Shown here piece by piece: positions 25,305 through 34,706 of a stretch of DNA of 64,000 nucleotides. The position numbers and the translations under genes are program-made. The notes under the pieces are model-generated. The model saw only the letters and a program-made list of their open reading frames with translations. It ran no database searches and was not told where the DNA came from. The stretch covers positions 1 to 64,000 of the forward strand of contig JANOFU010000018.1 in assembly GCA_031413815.1 (NCBI GenBank), in the 5' to 3' direction. Source of the stretch: JAGVSR01 sp031413815 (GTDB lineage Bacteria > Pseudomonadota > Alphaproteobacteria > Rhizobiales > Hyphomicrobiaceae). Each line of letters begins with the position of its first letter. Positions within the stretch are counted from its first letter, which is position 1.

Positions 25305-25592
25305 TCAGCGCGCCGCGTGCTTGGTCTTCTTGTAGCGTTTGCGGTCGGCGGCCGTGATGTGGCCGTTGGCACCCAATGCAGACAAGCACGGCTTCGATAG
25401 CCTGGGCCCGACATTTCGCATGCACTTGCGCACACCCGGAGTGCCGACCGCGTGCATGCTGCAATGAGCGAAGTAGTCGTTGGCACAGGCTTGCTTCACC
25501 GCCTGGCTGACGGCGCCTGCCGGCGACGTGAATGCGAACAGAACGATGGCAGCTGCTGCCGCGGCCCTCAATGTCATGTGGTTGGTCATCAA
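25305..25592 (-). CDS. Small cysteine-containing secreted protein, function unknown
   Basis: A 95-residue protein with a signal peptide (MTLRAAAAAAIVLFAFTSPAGA, cut after AGA). The mature part is basic and holds four cysteines: CANDYFAHC, RKCM and KPC. The pattern VSQAVKQACANDYFAHC ... RKCMRNVGPRLSKPCLSAL is seen in short Hyphomicrobiales proteins with Cys-rich repeats, whose function I do not know. Two disulfides in the periplasm are plausible. Confidence 0.65.
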   Translation of the reverse strand: MMTNHMTLRAAAAAAIVLFAFTSPAGAVSQAVKQACANDYFAHCSMHAVGTPGVRKCMRNVGPRLSKPCLSALGANGHITAADRKRYKKTKHAAR

Positions 25593-25769
25593 CGATTCCC
25601 CTAATCCCTCGCGAGCCCTGCCGTTTGCTCGATGGTTGCGGCTGTCAGTTCGAACTCACGGGATGATCAAGGCCGCCAGACGATCGGCAATCGGCACACC
25701 GGCCATGGACGCTGCGTTCGTGACAGGATAAGCGATTCGGCAACTTTCGGTGATGGGAACTCGCGGCCA

Positions 25770-27014
25770 ATGCCTTCACAGCAAAAAGAAAAAACGTCAG
25801 GATCTGTCATTGGCGTTGGCGCCTTGAGTTCCGGCGCGATCCTATCGCCGTTTACACAACTGCGAAAATTGCTCGATGGAATTCCAGCTGGCCATGCAAA
25901 ACCGATCGAAATGACCATCGGTGAACCGCGCGAAGCGATGCCGTCTTTGATCGGCGCGAAGCTCATTGAAGCGCAATCTGCGTTGGGAAAATATCCGCCA
26001 ATTCGCGGGACGGACGAGCTGCGCGGCGCCATTGCAGCTTGGTTGGCGCGGCGTTACCGGCTGTCATCTCCCGTTGATGCATCGCGTGAAGTGCTGGTCC
26101 TAAACGGTTCACGTGAAGGATTATTTTTTGCCTGCATTCCTGCCGTTGGCCGCAAACGGTTCAGCGGCGCGCCAGCCATTCTGATGTGCAATCCGTACTA
26201 CTCCGCATACGTTGCGGGGGCGCTCGCCTGCGGAGCGGAAGCCGTATTCCTGAACGCGGACGCGGCCAGCGGCTTCTTGCCGGATCTCGACGCACTCAGA
26301 GCGGACACGGCACTGCTCTCCCGCACTGCAGCACTTTTCATCGGCTCGCCGTCCAATCCGCAAGGCGCAGTCGCCAGCCGCGACTACATTCTGAAGGCCC
26401 TGGCGCTGGCACGCGTTCATGACGTCATGCTGTTCCTCGATGAGTGCTACTCAGAGATTTACACTCACGCGCCGCCACCTGGTGGGCTTGAGGTTGCGGC
26501 CGCGACGCCCGAACGGTTTGCCAACCTCGTCGTTTTCAACTCGCTGTCCAAGCGTTCGAATCTTCCCGGCCTGCGGTCGGGCTTTTGTGCCGGCGATGCA
26601 ACATTCCTCGAGGCCTATGGAGAAATTCGCAACATGTGCGCGCCGCAGGTCTCGGGGGCTGTGCAACACGCCTCGGCCGCGGCCTGGGCCGACGAAGCCC
26701 ATGTTGAGGCGTCGCGCGCGGCTTACGCGAAGAAATTCGCCATTGCAGATGAGGTGTTGGACGCCAAGTTCGGCTACCGGCGGCCGGCCGGTGGTTTTTG
26801 CCTTTGGCTGGATATGAGCCAAATTGGCGGCGGCGCTCAGGCGGCGGTAACCTTATGGAAATCCTTCGGCGTCAAGGTGCTACCTGGTGCATTCCTGGCT
26901 CAGGCTGGCCGTGACGGGAAGAACCCTGGCGACGCGTATATCCGCGTCGCTCTGGTTCAGGACCCGGCAACGGTAAGGGAAGCGCTCGAACGAATTGTTC
27001 AGGTATCCGCGTAA
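25770..27014 (+). CDS. Class I/II PLP-dependent aminotransferase (DapC-like)
   Basis: Fold-type I aminotransferase of 414 residues. Visible motifs include the N-terminal substrate region MTIGEPREAMP, ASRDYILKALALA after SPSNPQGAV, LDECYSEIY (PLP-binding Asp) and NSLSKRSNLPGLRSGF (Schiff-base lysine). Similar alphaproteobacterial proteins beside ftsK are often called N-succinyldiaminopimelate aminotransferases, but without the dap genes as neighbours the substrate is uncertain. The ATG at 25770 is chosen because upstream frame shows no conservation. ftsK follows 16 nt downstream. Confidence 0.88.
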   Translation: MPSQQKEKTSGSVIGVGALSSGAILSPFTQLRKLLDGIPAGHAKPIEMTIGEPREAMPSLIGAKLIEAQSALGKYPPIRGTDELRGAIAAWLARRYRLSSPVDASREVLVLNGSREGLFFACIPAVGRKRFSGAPAILMCNPYYSAYVAGALACGAEAVFLNADAASGFLPDLDALRADTALLSRTAALFIGSPSNPQGAVASRDYILKALALARVHDVMLFLDECYSEIYTHAPPPGGLEVAAATPERFANLVVFNSLSKRSNLPGLRSGFCAGDATFLEAYGEIRNMCAPQVSGAVQHASAAAWADEAHVEASRAAYAKKFAIADEVLDAKFGYRRPAGGFCLWLDMSQIGGGAQAAVTLWKSFGVKVLPGAFLAQAGRDGKNPGDAYIRVALVQDPATVREALERIVQVSA

Positions 27015-27030
27015 AGAGACGTTCGCGCCG

Positions 27031-29769
27031 ATGTTGTCCGGCTCACCCGTTGAGGACTACCAGCGCCTGCTGCCACACACCGTGGAAGCCAGGCTGATTG
27101 GCGTTTTGGCTCGTGTAGTCGGCGTTTTGGTGCTGGCCGTTGCCGCCGCCCTCTGGCTCAGCCTGCTGTCATGGTCAGTCACCGACCCAAGCCTGACTCA
27201 TGCCACAAGCGGCCGCCCTGCGAACATGCTGGGTCCGCTTGGCGCTGTCCTCTCTGATCTCATTTTGCAGATGCTCGGCTTTGCCGCCGTCGCCTTTTTG
27301 CTCGCGCCGATGTTCTGGGCGCTTGAGCTGCTGTATGCCGAACGCATCGTGTACTTCAAACTGAAGCTGGCGTTCTTTCCCGTCTCCGTGCTGCTGGTCG
27401 CGGGCGCCCTTTCGACATTACCGGTCGCGGCCTCTTGGCCGCTTCACCATGGCTATGGCGGCATTCTGGGTGATGTCGTCAGTGGTGTATGTATCGGCGT
27501 CTTTGGCATTCTCAATCCGGAACGCGCCAGCTTGGCTGCTGGGTTATTGCTCTTCGTCACAGGCTTTTCTGCGTTGTCGCGCAGTATCGGGATCGAGTTG
27601 CGCGATGTCTGGCACGTGCTTCGCGCCAACCTTTCGTTGCACGAGCGGGCGGGCTCTTGGCACAAAAACCTCAAGGCCGAAGCACAGCGCTTGGCCGACG
27701 GGGCCTTTGCAACTGAACCCGCATCGCAAAGCCCATCAGACCGGACAAACCTGACCGGTATGCGCTTTGACGCCCAGCAGACCTGGGACGATAGAGACAG
27801 CTTCGAAGATGAAACCTTCGAAGAAGAAGATGGCATCGAAGACGACACCGATGACGTGAAACCAGAGCAGGCGAAGCCGCGCGGTTGGGGTTTCAACTGG
27901 GGCCGCGCCAGCGGAGCAAAGTTGAGCGACGTGGCCACTGCGCCCGCGCCGGACTTCTCACACTCGCGTCCGGCTTTCGATGATCACCCGGCGTCTTTGG
28001 ATGAAGCGGCTGAAACCGGCCACTGGACGCCGGCTCCGCGTGGCGACTTGTCCGGTTTGTTTGATAATCTCAGCGCGCTCCGCCCCGGCTCGCGATATGC
28101 ACGCGACCAAGACACCGAGCCTACAGCCGGTCCATCCAGCCGTTCGATCGCCGAACGGTTTGCGCCGTTTGCGGTCGAGAAAGCTCCTGAACTGGACAAG
28201 CCTGTGCCTGCTGCAAAAGTTCCCTTCATGGGTGGTTTGGCCAAGCGCAAGCACGCGGCCGTGTTCAAGCACCCGTCCGTCAATATGCTGAAGCGCCCGG
28301 CTAGCGGCCGGCCGGCGGCTGAGTTCTCGCAGGCCGCGTTGCGCGGCAATGCCCGGTTGCTCGAAGACGTGTTAGCTGATTACGGCGTCAAAGGTGAAGT
28401 GCGCGACATCAAGCCGGGCCCGGTTGTCACGCTGTTTGAGTATGAACCTGCGCGTGGCACCAAATCGGCTCGCGTCATCGCGCTGGCTGACGATATCGCC
28501 CGCTCGATGAGCGCAGTGAGCGTGCGGGCCGCCGTGGTTCCCGGCCGCAACGCCATTGGCCTTGAATTGCCCAACGTTAAGCGCGAGCCCGTTGCACTGC
28601 GCGAAATGCTGGAGTCGGACGCGTTCCGCTCATCTCAGGCCGTTCTTCCGTTGGCTCTTGGTAAATCCATTGGCGGCGAGCCGGTCATTGCCGATCTTGC
28701 GCGCATGCCGCATCTGCTGGTCGCTGGCACGACGGGATCTGGCAAGTCTGTCGGCGTCAACGCCATGATCTTGTCACTGCTCTACCGGCACACACCGGAA
28801 GACTGCCGCTTCCTGATGATCGACCCTAAGATGCTGGAATTGTCGGTCTACAATGGCATTCCGCACCTTTTGACGCCAGTTGTCACCGAACCGCAGAAGG
28901 CTGTTGCCGCGCTCAACTGGGTCGTGTCGGAAATGGAAGAGCGCTACAAGCGTATGTCAACGCTGGCCGTGCGCAACATCGAAGCATTCAACACGCGCGT
29001 GCGGACCGCGCACAAGCGCGGTGAGAAGCTGGCTCGCACGGTTCAAACCGGATTTGATCGCGCGACGGGCGAGGCACGCTACGAGCGTCAAGATCTCGAC
29101 CTGAAGCCGATGCCCTATATTGTTGTCGTGGTTGACGAATTCGCCGACTTGATGATTGTTGCGGGCAAAGATATCGAGCAAGCTGTTCAACGCTTGGCGC
29201 AAATGGCGCGCGCCGCAGGCATTCATTTGATCATGGCGACGCAACGTCCATCCGTCGATATCATCACGGGCACAATCAAGGCGAACTTCCCAACCCGCAT
29301 CAGCTTCAAGGTCACGTCCAAAATCGATAGCCGGACGATCCTGAACGACCAGGGTGCCGAGCAGTTGCTCGGTCAGGGCGACATGCTGTTCTCATCGGGT
29401 TCAGGACAAATCACGCGGGTCCATGGACCGTTTGTGTCGGACGAAGAAGTCGAAGCCGTTGCGCAGTATCTGCGCGAACAGGGTGAACCCCACTACGTCG
29501 ATGGCATCACGGATGGCGCTGACGAGACGGCAGGTGGGTCTCCCGGTGCCTCCGCGCGCGGCGGTAATGAAGAAGACCTCTACGACCGGGCAGTGGCGAT
29601 CGTGGTGCGCGACCGCAAGGCGTCGACGAGCTATCTCCAGCGCCGCTTGTCGATCGGCTACAACAAGGCGGCCGACCTGATCGAGCGGATGGAGCGCGAA
29701 GGGCGGATCTCGCCCGCAAACCCCGTTGGCAAAAGAGAAATTCTTTCCAATAGTGCGTCGGCGGCCTGA
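27031..29769 (+). CDS. ftsK: DNA translocase FtsK
   Basis: Septal DNA pump that clears chromosomes from the division plane and activates XerCD at dif. It has 912 residues. Four membrane helices lie in the first 185 residues, followed by an acidic, Pro-rich linker (about 215-430). The motor domain has the P-loop GTTGSGKSVG and Walker B VVVDEFADLMI. The C-terminal gamma winged-helix domain (about 845-905) reads DLYDRAVAIVVRDRKASTSY in part. The ATG at 27031 follows a conserved spacing from the aminotransferase; the upstream in-frame start at 26995 would overlap that gene. Confidence 0.97.
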   Translation: MLSGSPVEDYQRLLPHTVEARLIGVLARVVGVLVLAVAAALWLSLLSWSVTDPSLTHATSGRPANMLGPLGAVLSDLILQMLGFAAVAFLLAPMFWALELLYAERIVYFKLKLAFFPVSVLLVAGALSTLPVAASWPLHHGYGGILGDVVSGVCIGVFGILNPERASLAAGLLLFVTGFSALSRSIGIELRDVWHVLRANLSLHERAGSWHKNLKAEAQRLADGAFATEPASQSPSDRTNLTGMRFDAQQTWDDRDSFEDETFEEEDGIEDDTDDVKPEQAKPRGWGFNWGRASGAKLSDVATAPAPDFSHSRPAFDDHPASLDEAAETGHWTPAPRGDLSGLFDNLSALRPGSRYARDQDTEPTAGPSSRSIAERFAPFAVEKAPELDKPVPAAKVPFMGGLAKRKHAAVFKHPSVNMLKRPASGRPAAEFSQAALRGNARLLEDVLADYGVKGEVRDIKPGPVVTLFEYEPARGTKSARVIALADDIARSMSAVSVRAAVVPGRNAIGLELPNVKREPVALREMLESDAFRSSQAVLPLALGKSIGGEPVIADLARMPHLLVAGTTGSGKSVGVNAMILSLLYRHTPEDCRFLMIDPKMLELSVYNGIPHLLTPVVTEPQKAVAALNWVVSEMEERYKRMSTLAVRNIEAFNTRVRTAHKRGEKLARTVQTGFDRATGEARYERQDLDLKPMPYIVVVVDEFADLMIVAGKDIEQAVQRLAQMARAAGIHLIMATQRPSVDIITGTIKANFPTRISFKVTSKIDSRTILNDQGAEQLLGQGDMLFSSGSGQITRVHGPFVSDEEVEAVAQYLREQGEPHYVDGITDGADETAGGSPGASARGGNEEDLYDRAVAIVVRDRKASTSYLQRRLSIGYNKAADLIERMEREGRISPANPVGKREILSNSASAA

Positions 29770-29934
29770 TCGGGCGCATTCCCGCCTTCGGAAGCCCACG
29801 CCCTCTGCGGCGTTACACACCTGTCGCATGCGACCAAAGCTGCGCTTCATACAATCCATGGCCCACATCTGGTCGCATTGTTGGGGACATTCGATCCTGA
29901 CAAATCAATTTGCGCCGGGCTTTCGGGGGATGGA

Positions 29935-30753
29935 ATGATCATGAGACGTGCGGGACTTCGGGGTGCAATCGCGGCGCTGACCGCATGGTGCGCGTATTCA
30001 GCGTATGCAGAGGAACCCAAATCCGCAGCCGCGCAGGCACCCGCACCCGCCGCCGCAGCGCCGGCCCCCGCAAATGCTCCCCCAGCTCAGTCGCCGGCTG
30101 CGCAAACGCCCGCAGTTCCGGCCGTACCCGCTCCGGCTGGCGCGACGGGTGGCGCATGGAGTGCTGAAGTGGCGCCCGCTGGCGGCGGACAGTGCATCGC
30201 ACTGGATGACAAGCAGGGCGAGGCCATCAGGAAGGTTAGTGGATATTTCAACGAGTTAGCGACCCTCAAAGGCGCCTTCCTTCAAACCACGTCGGACCAG
30301 AAGAAAATGAAAGGTAAGTTCTCATTGAAGCGGCCCGGCAAGTTCCGCTTCGACTACTCGCTGCCGTCCAAGCAGATCATCATTTCCGACGGCGAGTATC
30401 TCGCCATCCAGGATCACGACCTAAACAACGAAGATCGCGTTTCGCTCGATCAGACACCCTTCCGCCTCTTGTTGCGCAAGGATGTCGATCTGGTGCGCGA
30501 TGGGTGCATCAAGGAAGTGCAAGTGGCCGACGATCTCATCGTCTTCAGCATGCAGGACAAGAGCCCCGACACACCCGGCCGCATCAAACTGTTCCTCGCT
30601 TCAAAACCGGGGCTTGAACTCAAGGAATGGGTGACGACCGATGCTCAGGGCGTAGATACCCGCGTTGAGCTGTCCGACATTACCAAGGGTGACGAGATCG
30701 ATGCCGCGCTCTTCAAAATCCAATCGTTGACTCCAAAGACGCTAAATCCCTGA
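29935..30753 (+). CDS. lolA: Outer-membrane lipoprotein carrier protein LolA
   Basis: Periplasmic chaperone that carries lipoproteins to the outer membrane. It has 272 residues, longer than the usual 200-220 because an Ala/Pro-rich spacer of about 75 residues follows the signal peptide (RRAGLRGAIAALTAWCAYSAYA). The LolA fold is clear: LKGAFLQTTSDQKKMKGKF, PGKFRFDYSLPSKQIIISDGEYLAIQDHD in segments, and ETTDAQGV-like VTTDAQGVDTRVEL. The ATG at 29935 has GGGGGATGG ahead. ftsK-lolA order is standard; xthA, often next, is absent. Confidence 0.93.
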   Translation: MIMRRAGLRGAIAALTAWCAYSAYAEEPKSAAAQAPAPAAAAPAPANAPPAQSPAAQTPAVPAVPAPAGATGGAWSAEVAPAGGGQCIALDDKQGEAIRKVSGYFNELATLKGAFLQTTSDQKKMKGKFSLKRPGKFRFDYSLPSKQIIISDGEYLAIQDHDLNNEDRVSLDQTPFRLLLRKDVDLVRDGCIKEVQVADDLIVFSMQDKSPDTPGRIKLFLASKPGLELKEWVTTDAQGVDTRVELSDITKGDEIDAALFKIQSLTPKTLNP

Positions 30754-30893
30754 TTTCGATCATAAAAAATGAATTAATCCGTATCCGGCGTTGTTTGAAG
30801 GCGACATTCAGGGTGTGTCTGTTCGGCCCCTAGGCAACACCTGATCTGGGGATAATCAGGGCGTTTCAGTCAACTTTTTGTGAGACTTGACCG

Positions 30894-31077
30894 ATCCCCC
30901 TATTGAAAGTCGGGGGAGTGCGCTTAAATCAGGAACAGTCAGGTTGCGTCACTCAACTTCGGTAGCTCCCCCCCGTCTACCCGAAGGCGCACCTGAGGCA
31001 CCGGATTCCCTCCCGGTGCCATGCGCTACAAGCGCTAGAGCGCCCAACTTCGCCCCCCGGAGTTGGGCGCTCGTCTT
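30894..31077 (+). ncRNA. Candidate structured RNA ending in a terminator
   Basis: The 348-bp gap after lolA holds three consecutive hairpins on the plus strand: CCCCC...GGGGG at about 30896-30915, GGCACCGG/CCGGTGCC at about 30999-31022 and the terminator at 31038-31072 followed by TTTT. No protein frame is convincing. This arrangement suits a small RNA or a structured 3' end of the lolA transcript. I could not match it to a named RNA family. Confidence 0.3.
31038..31077 (+). terminator. Rho-independent terminator
   Basis: A 12-bp perfect stem, GAGCGCCCAACT (31038-31049) with AGTTGGGCGCTC (31061-31072), precedes GTCTTTT. It ends plus-strand transcription coming from lolA or from a small RNA, just before the convergent gene ending at 31102. 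Confidence 0.88.
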
Positions 31078-31101
31078 TTGGGGGATCGCGACTTTCGAAA
31101 T

Positions 31102-31623
31102 TTAGTGCAGCGCCGGTCCAGGATGGCCTGACGGCTCGGGTCCTTGGCTCATCGGCGGCAATGCCGTGTGGCCTTGGCCCAGCGTGTGATCAATGCCCCG
31201 CAACTCATCGAGAATGGCTGACAAGCGCCCGGTAATGCGGCGCATGAAGTGATCAGCGAGCGCATTGTCTTCAGCCATTTGCGCGTGAATTTCGGCGCGC
31301 GAAATCCTCAATCCCCGAACAGTACTGCGGGCAATCACGGTAGAGCTGTGCTCCGTCTCAATCAGCATGGCCATTTCAGCGAGTAGGGCACCCGCGGGCA
31401 CAGGTTCTTCGAGCTCTGCCAATTCCGGGCCACTGACACGAACGGCCTCACCCGCAATGATGATGACAGCGGCATCGCCCTGGCTGTCTTCGCGAATGAT
31501 CACGTCACCCGGCTTGTAGACGATGCGGTCGGCGCGGCGCACGATTTCCGTGATCTGAAGTGGCTTCAAACCTTGGAAGATCTGCAATCCCAAAAGTGGC
31601 CGCACCAATGCGTCGATCGCCAT
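31102..31623 (-). CDS. Cyclic nucleotide-binding (cNMP) domain protein
   Basis: A 173-residue protein made of one cNMP-binding beta-barrel (about 15-130), with YKPGDVIIREDSQGDAAVIII and the phosphate-cassette region LLAEMAMLIETEHSSTVIA in segments. The usual RxA arginine of true cAMP sites (GE-x5-RSA) is replaced by EMAMLIETEHSST, so ligand binding is uncertain. A C-terminal helix follows, but no DNA-binding domain. The ATG at 31623 is preferred over a GTG at 31668. It lies downstream of the response regulator gene on the same strand, suggesting a shared signalling role. Confidence 0.82.
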   Translation of the reverse strand: MAIDALVRPLLGLQIFQGLKPLQITEIVRRADRIVYKPGDVIIREDSQGDAAVIIIAGEAVRVSGPELAELEEPVPAGALLAEMAMLIETEHSSTVIARSTVRGLRISRAEIHAQMAEDNALADHFMRRITGRLSAILDELRGIDHTLGQGHTALPPMSQGPEPSGHPGPALH

Positions 31624-31769
31624 GACACCTGAATTCCCTACATCGGCCACGGCAGCAAAAGCCGTCACTGGACAATGAGGCTCGGCTGATTCGCCGAAGC
31701 TGGTCCAGGGGGCTGTGGGTGACGTGGGGATAGCGTGGGGGTAAGTTTGTTTGGCTAGAGACGGGATCG

Positions 31770-32453
31770 CTATGGAACCAGCTTATAGCCACCCGTCTCC
31801 GTCACCAGAATCTCTGAGTTTGATGGGTCTTTTTCGATCTTCTGGCGCAAACGATAGATGTGCGTTTCAAGTGTGTGGGTGGTCACTCCGGCGTTGTAGC
31901 CCCACACTTCCAACAGCAGCGTTTCGCGCGGCACGACCTTATCGCCAGCGCGATAGAGGTACTTCAAGATCGACGTTTCTTTTTCCGTTAGCCGGATCTT
32001 GGCACCCTTTTCATCGAGCAATAGTTTTGACGCGGGCTTGAACGAGTAGTGCCCGATATTGAAGATCGCGTCTTCGCTTTGTTCGTGTTGACGCAATTGC
32101 GCGCGAATACGAGCAAGTAACACCGCAAACTTAAATGGCTTGGTGATGTAGTCGTTGGCGCCGGCATCAAGCCCTAAGATCTGATCAGCGTCGGAGACGT
32201 TGCCGGTGAGCATGATGATCGGGCTCTTGAAGCCAGACTTGCGCAGATGCTTCACCGCCTCGCGGCCATCCATATCCGGCAAACTGACGTCGAACACCAA
32301 GAGGTCGGGCAGGTCGGCTTTGGCACGCTCGATTCCGCGTGTTGCCGTATTTGCTTCGGCAACTTCGAACTCATCATAGAGTCCGAGCTGATCTTTCAGA
32401 GATCCGCGCAAGTCCTCGTCGTCGTCCACGAGCAGGATCTTGCGTGCGGTCAT
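31770..32453 (-). CDS. OmpR-family response regulator
   Basis: Two-component regulator of 227 residues. The receiver domain (1-120) starts KILLVDDDEDLRG and has the phospho-acceptor Asp55 in FDVSLPDMDG and the conserved Lys in YITKPFK. The C-terminal winged helix (about 130-225) ends HTLETHIYRLRQKIE ... TGGYKLVP. No sensor kinase gene is adjacent, so it is an orphan here. The ATG at 32453 is the conserved start, rather than 32480. It is divergent from the L,D-transpeptidase gene. Confidence 0.93.
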   Translation of the reverse strand: MTARKILLVDDDEDLRGSLKDQLGLYDEFEVAEANTATRGIERAKADLPDLLVFDVSLPDMDGREAVKHLRKSGFKSPIIMLTGNVSDADQILGLDAGANDYITKPFKFAVLLARIRAQLRQHEQSEDAIFNIGHYSFKPASKLLLDEKGAKIRLTEKETSILKYLYRAGDKVVPRETLLLEVWGYNAGVTTHTLETHIYRLRQKIEKDPSNSEILVTETGGYKLVP

Positions 32454-32566
32454 TCGTGGTTCTCCTGTCCGGCGGATCATCCGCGAGGGGGTTGATCGCA
32501 GGCTTCATCCCATACGATACAGTATTTGGGCGATGGGAGGGATCGCATGGTGCCCTGCAAAGGAAC

Positions 32567-33103
32567 ATGATGAAAAAGCGCCCCAACCGTCAACTGTTTG
32601 TGAGAGTTTTGTCATCGCGCTCGACGCGCGGCATTTGCGGGGTTGGGTCACGTCAGGTTGCGTGTGCTCTAGGCCGTTCAGGGCTGCGTGTGCTGAAGCG
32701 CGAAGGCGACGGTGCTACGCCAAGCGGGAGATGGCCGGTGCGGCAGGTGTTCTATAGGCTCGACCGGGTCATGCGACCTCGCACGCTCTTGCCCATTCGC
32801 CACATCCGGGCTGACGACGGGTGGTGCGATGACCCAGCAGATCGCAACTACAACCGCGCCATCCGGCATCCCTATCCAGCTAGTGCCGAGCAGATGTGGC
32901 GCGCGGATGGGCTCTATGACGTGGTTGTGGTGCTGGGCCACAACGACCGGCCTCGTATGCGTGGCCGGGGCAGTGCGATCTTCATGCATGTCGCGCGTGA
33001 AGGCTACCGCCCGACGGAGGGCTGCATTGCGGTCACGCGATCGGACCTCTTGAAACTTCTCGTCTGGTTGCGGGCCGGCGACGAGGTCGTGATCGGCACC
33101 TAG
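32567..33103 (+). CDS. L,D-transpeptidase family (YkuD) protein
   Basis: YkuD-fold enzyme of 178 residues, probably a peptidoglycan cross-linking or lipoprotein-attaching transpeptidase. The catalytic motif is H-x13-15-TEGCIAV, reading IFMHVAREGYRPTEGCIAV, with the nucleophilic Cys. The usual Ser before the x-G-C is Thr, which is common in this alphaproteobacterial subgroup. A cleavable signal peptide is not obvious, although the N-terminal basic run MKKRPNRQLF might precede a weak one. The start is one of two tandem ATGs (32567 or 32570). Confidence 0.85.
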   Translation: MMKKRPNRQLFVRVLSSRSTRGICGVGSRQVACALGRSGLRVLKREGDGATPSGRWPVRQVFYRLDRVMRPRTLLPIRHIRADDGWCDDPADRNYNRAIRHPYPASAEQMWRADGLYDVVVVLGHNDRPRMRGRGSAIFMHVAREGYRPTEGCIAVTRSDLLKLLVWLRAGDEVVIGT

Positions 33104-33120
33104 CGCAAGAACCGGCAACA

Positions 33121-33153
33121 AAAAAGGACCCAGAACGCGGTGTTCTGGGTCCT
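33121..33153. terminator. Terminator between ykuD-type gene and amtB
   Basis: AGGACCCAGAAC (33125-33136) pairs perfectly with GTTCTGGGTCCT (33142-33153). The A-run on the left gives a T-run on the minus strand, so it is best suited to end the glnK-amtB operon; it can also block the convergent plus-strand gene. Confidence 0.88.
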
Positions 33154-33181
33154 CAGTATTGATGGGGAGACCCCAATTCTC

Positions 33182-34660
33182 TTAGTAGTTATAGGCGCGT
33201 TCACCGTGATCGGTGATGTCGAGGCCTTCGCGCTCTTTGTCCTCAGAAGGACGCAAGCCCACAAGGATATCGACCACCTTGAAGATGATCAGCGAGCCGA
33301 CGCCCGACCACAGCAGCACAAGGCCAACGGCTTTCGCTTGAGCCAGCATGGCGGTCGCAAAGTCGTAAGCGCCGACGGCCAGTTCGCCAGGCTTCGAGAG
33401 GTAGTCGGGGATGCCCGTGCCGCCGAGATCCGGGTTGACCAGGATGCCGGTTGCCAAAGCGCCGATGATGCCGCCGATGCAGTGGATGCCGAAGACGTCG
33501 AGGCTGTCGTCATAACCAAGCGCATTCTTGACTGCCGAGCAGAAGATGTAGCACACGACGCTGACCACAAGGCCAAGCACTAACGAGCCCATGACGCCTG
33601 CGAACCCGCATGCCGGTGTGATGGCAACAAGGCCCGCAACGACACCGGAGACGAGACCCAATAGCGAGGGCTTACCCTTGGCAAGCCATTCGACGGTGAT
33701 CCATGATAGAGCGCCTGCAGCGGTTGCGATGAAGGTGTTGATCATCACCTGGCCAGCAAACGCGTTGGCTTCGAGGTTTGAGCCGACGTTGAAGCCAAAC
33801 CAACCCACCCACAGCAGAGCCGCACCGATCATGCACATGGTCAGCGAGTGTGGAGCCATGGCTTCTTTGCCAAAGCCGACACGCTTGCCGAGCACAAGGC
33901 AGCCGACGAGGCCCGCGATGCCAGCGTTGATGTGAACAACGGTTCCGCCTGCAAAGTCGAGTGCGCCCCACTGGAAGATCTTGCCGGCGTCCATGAGAAC
34001 GCCATCAAGCGCCGCTTGAGCTGCGATCTTGGCATCGCCGTCCGCTGCTTCTGCCAATGCCTTGGCGGCATTGCCAAAGATGTCCGGGCCGCCCCAATAC
34101 CAAACCATATGGGCTACGGGGAAGTAGATGAACGTCGCCCACAAGCCCATGAACAGCATTAGTGCCGAGAACTTGATGCGCTCGGCAACGGCACCCAGGA
34201 TCAGCGCGGGCGTAATGCACGCGAACGTCATCTGGAACACGATGTACACGTACTCGGGAATATAGACGCCGTTCGAGAACGTCGCTGCAACGGTGGTCGA
34301 ATCAACGCCCGTCAGAAACGCCTTGGAGAATCCACCAACGAAATCGTTGAGCGCGCCGCCATTGGTGAAGGCCATCGAGTAGCCGTACATCACCCAAAGA
34401 ACGGAGACGAGGCAGAGCGTTGCAAACACCTGCATGCACATCGACAGCATGTTCTTGGTGCGCACCAGGCCGCCATAGAACAGCGCCAGACCCGGCACTG
34501 TCATCAGCAGAACGAGCACAGCGCAGATCATCATAAAGGCGGTGTCGCCCTTGTTGGGGACAGGTGGTGCATCAGCAGCGAAGGCTGGCACTGCCAGCAT
34601 CGCCAGTACGGCCGCGCCTGCGCACAGCGGGCGTAGAAGGGTTGGAAGACGAGACGTCAT
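33182..34660 (-). CDS. amtB: Ammonium transporter AmtB
   Basis: Ammonium channel of 492 residues, larger than the copy at 24008 and with a probable signal peptide (AGAAVLAMLAVPAFAADAP). The Amt signature DFAGGTVVHINAGIAGLVG holds the first pore histidine, and the second is in FGIHCIGGIIGAL. It lies 46 bp after glnK, the universal partner that plugs the channel when nitrogen is plentiful. Its tail ends DKEREGLDITDHGERAYNY. Nitrogen control of the pair is expected. Confidence 0.97.
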   Translation of the reverse strand: MTSRLPTLLRPLCAGAAVLAMLAVPAFAADAPPVPNKGDTAFMMICAVLVLLMTVPGLALFYGGLVRTKNMLSMCMQVFATLCLVSVLWVMYGYSMAFTNGGALNDFVGGFSKAFLTGVDSTTVAATFSNGVYIPEYVYIVFQMTFACITPALILGAVAERIKFSALMLFMGLWATFIYFPVAHMVWYWGGPDIFGNAAKALAEAADGDAKIAAQAALDGVLMDAGKIFQWGALDFAGGTVVHINAGIAGLVGCLVLGKRVGFGKEAMAPHSLTMCMIGAALLWVGWFGFNVGSNLEANAFAGQVMINTFIATAAGALSWITVEWLAKGKPSLLGLVSGVVAGLVAITPACGFAGVMGSLVLGLVVSVVCYIFCSAVKNALGYDDSLDVFGIHCIGGIIGALATGILVNPDLGGTGIPDYLSKPGELAVGAYDFATAMLAQAKAVGLVLLWSGVGSLIIFKVVDILVGLRPSEDKEREGLDITDHGERAYNY

Positions 34661-34706
34661 TTCGCAATTTCCTCTTTACCAGATGGATCAAAAAAGGTGG
34701 AAGGGC

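Noticed and set aside
26106..26119. GGTTCACGTGAAGG in the aminotransferase gene
   Set aside because: It shares the central TTCACGTGAA with parS but lacks the flanking T and A that complete the site.
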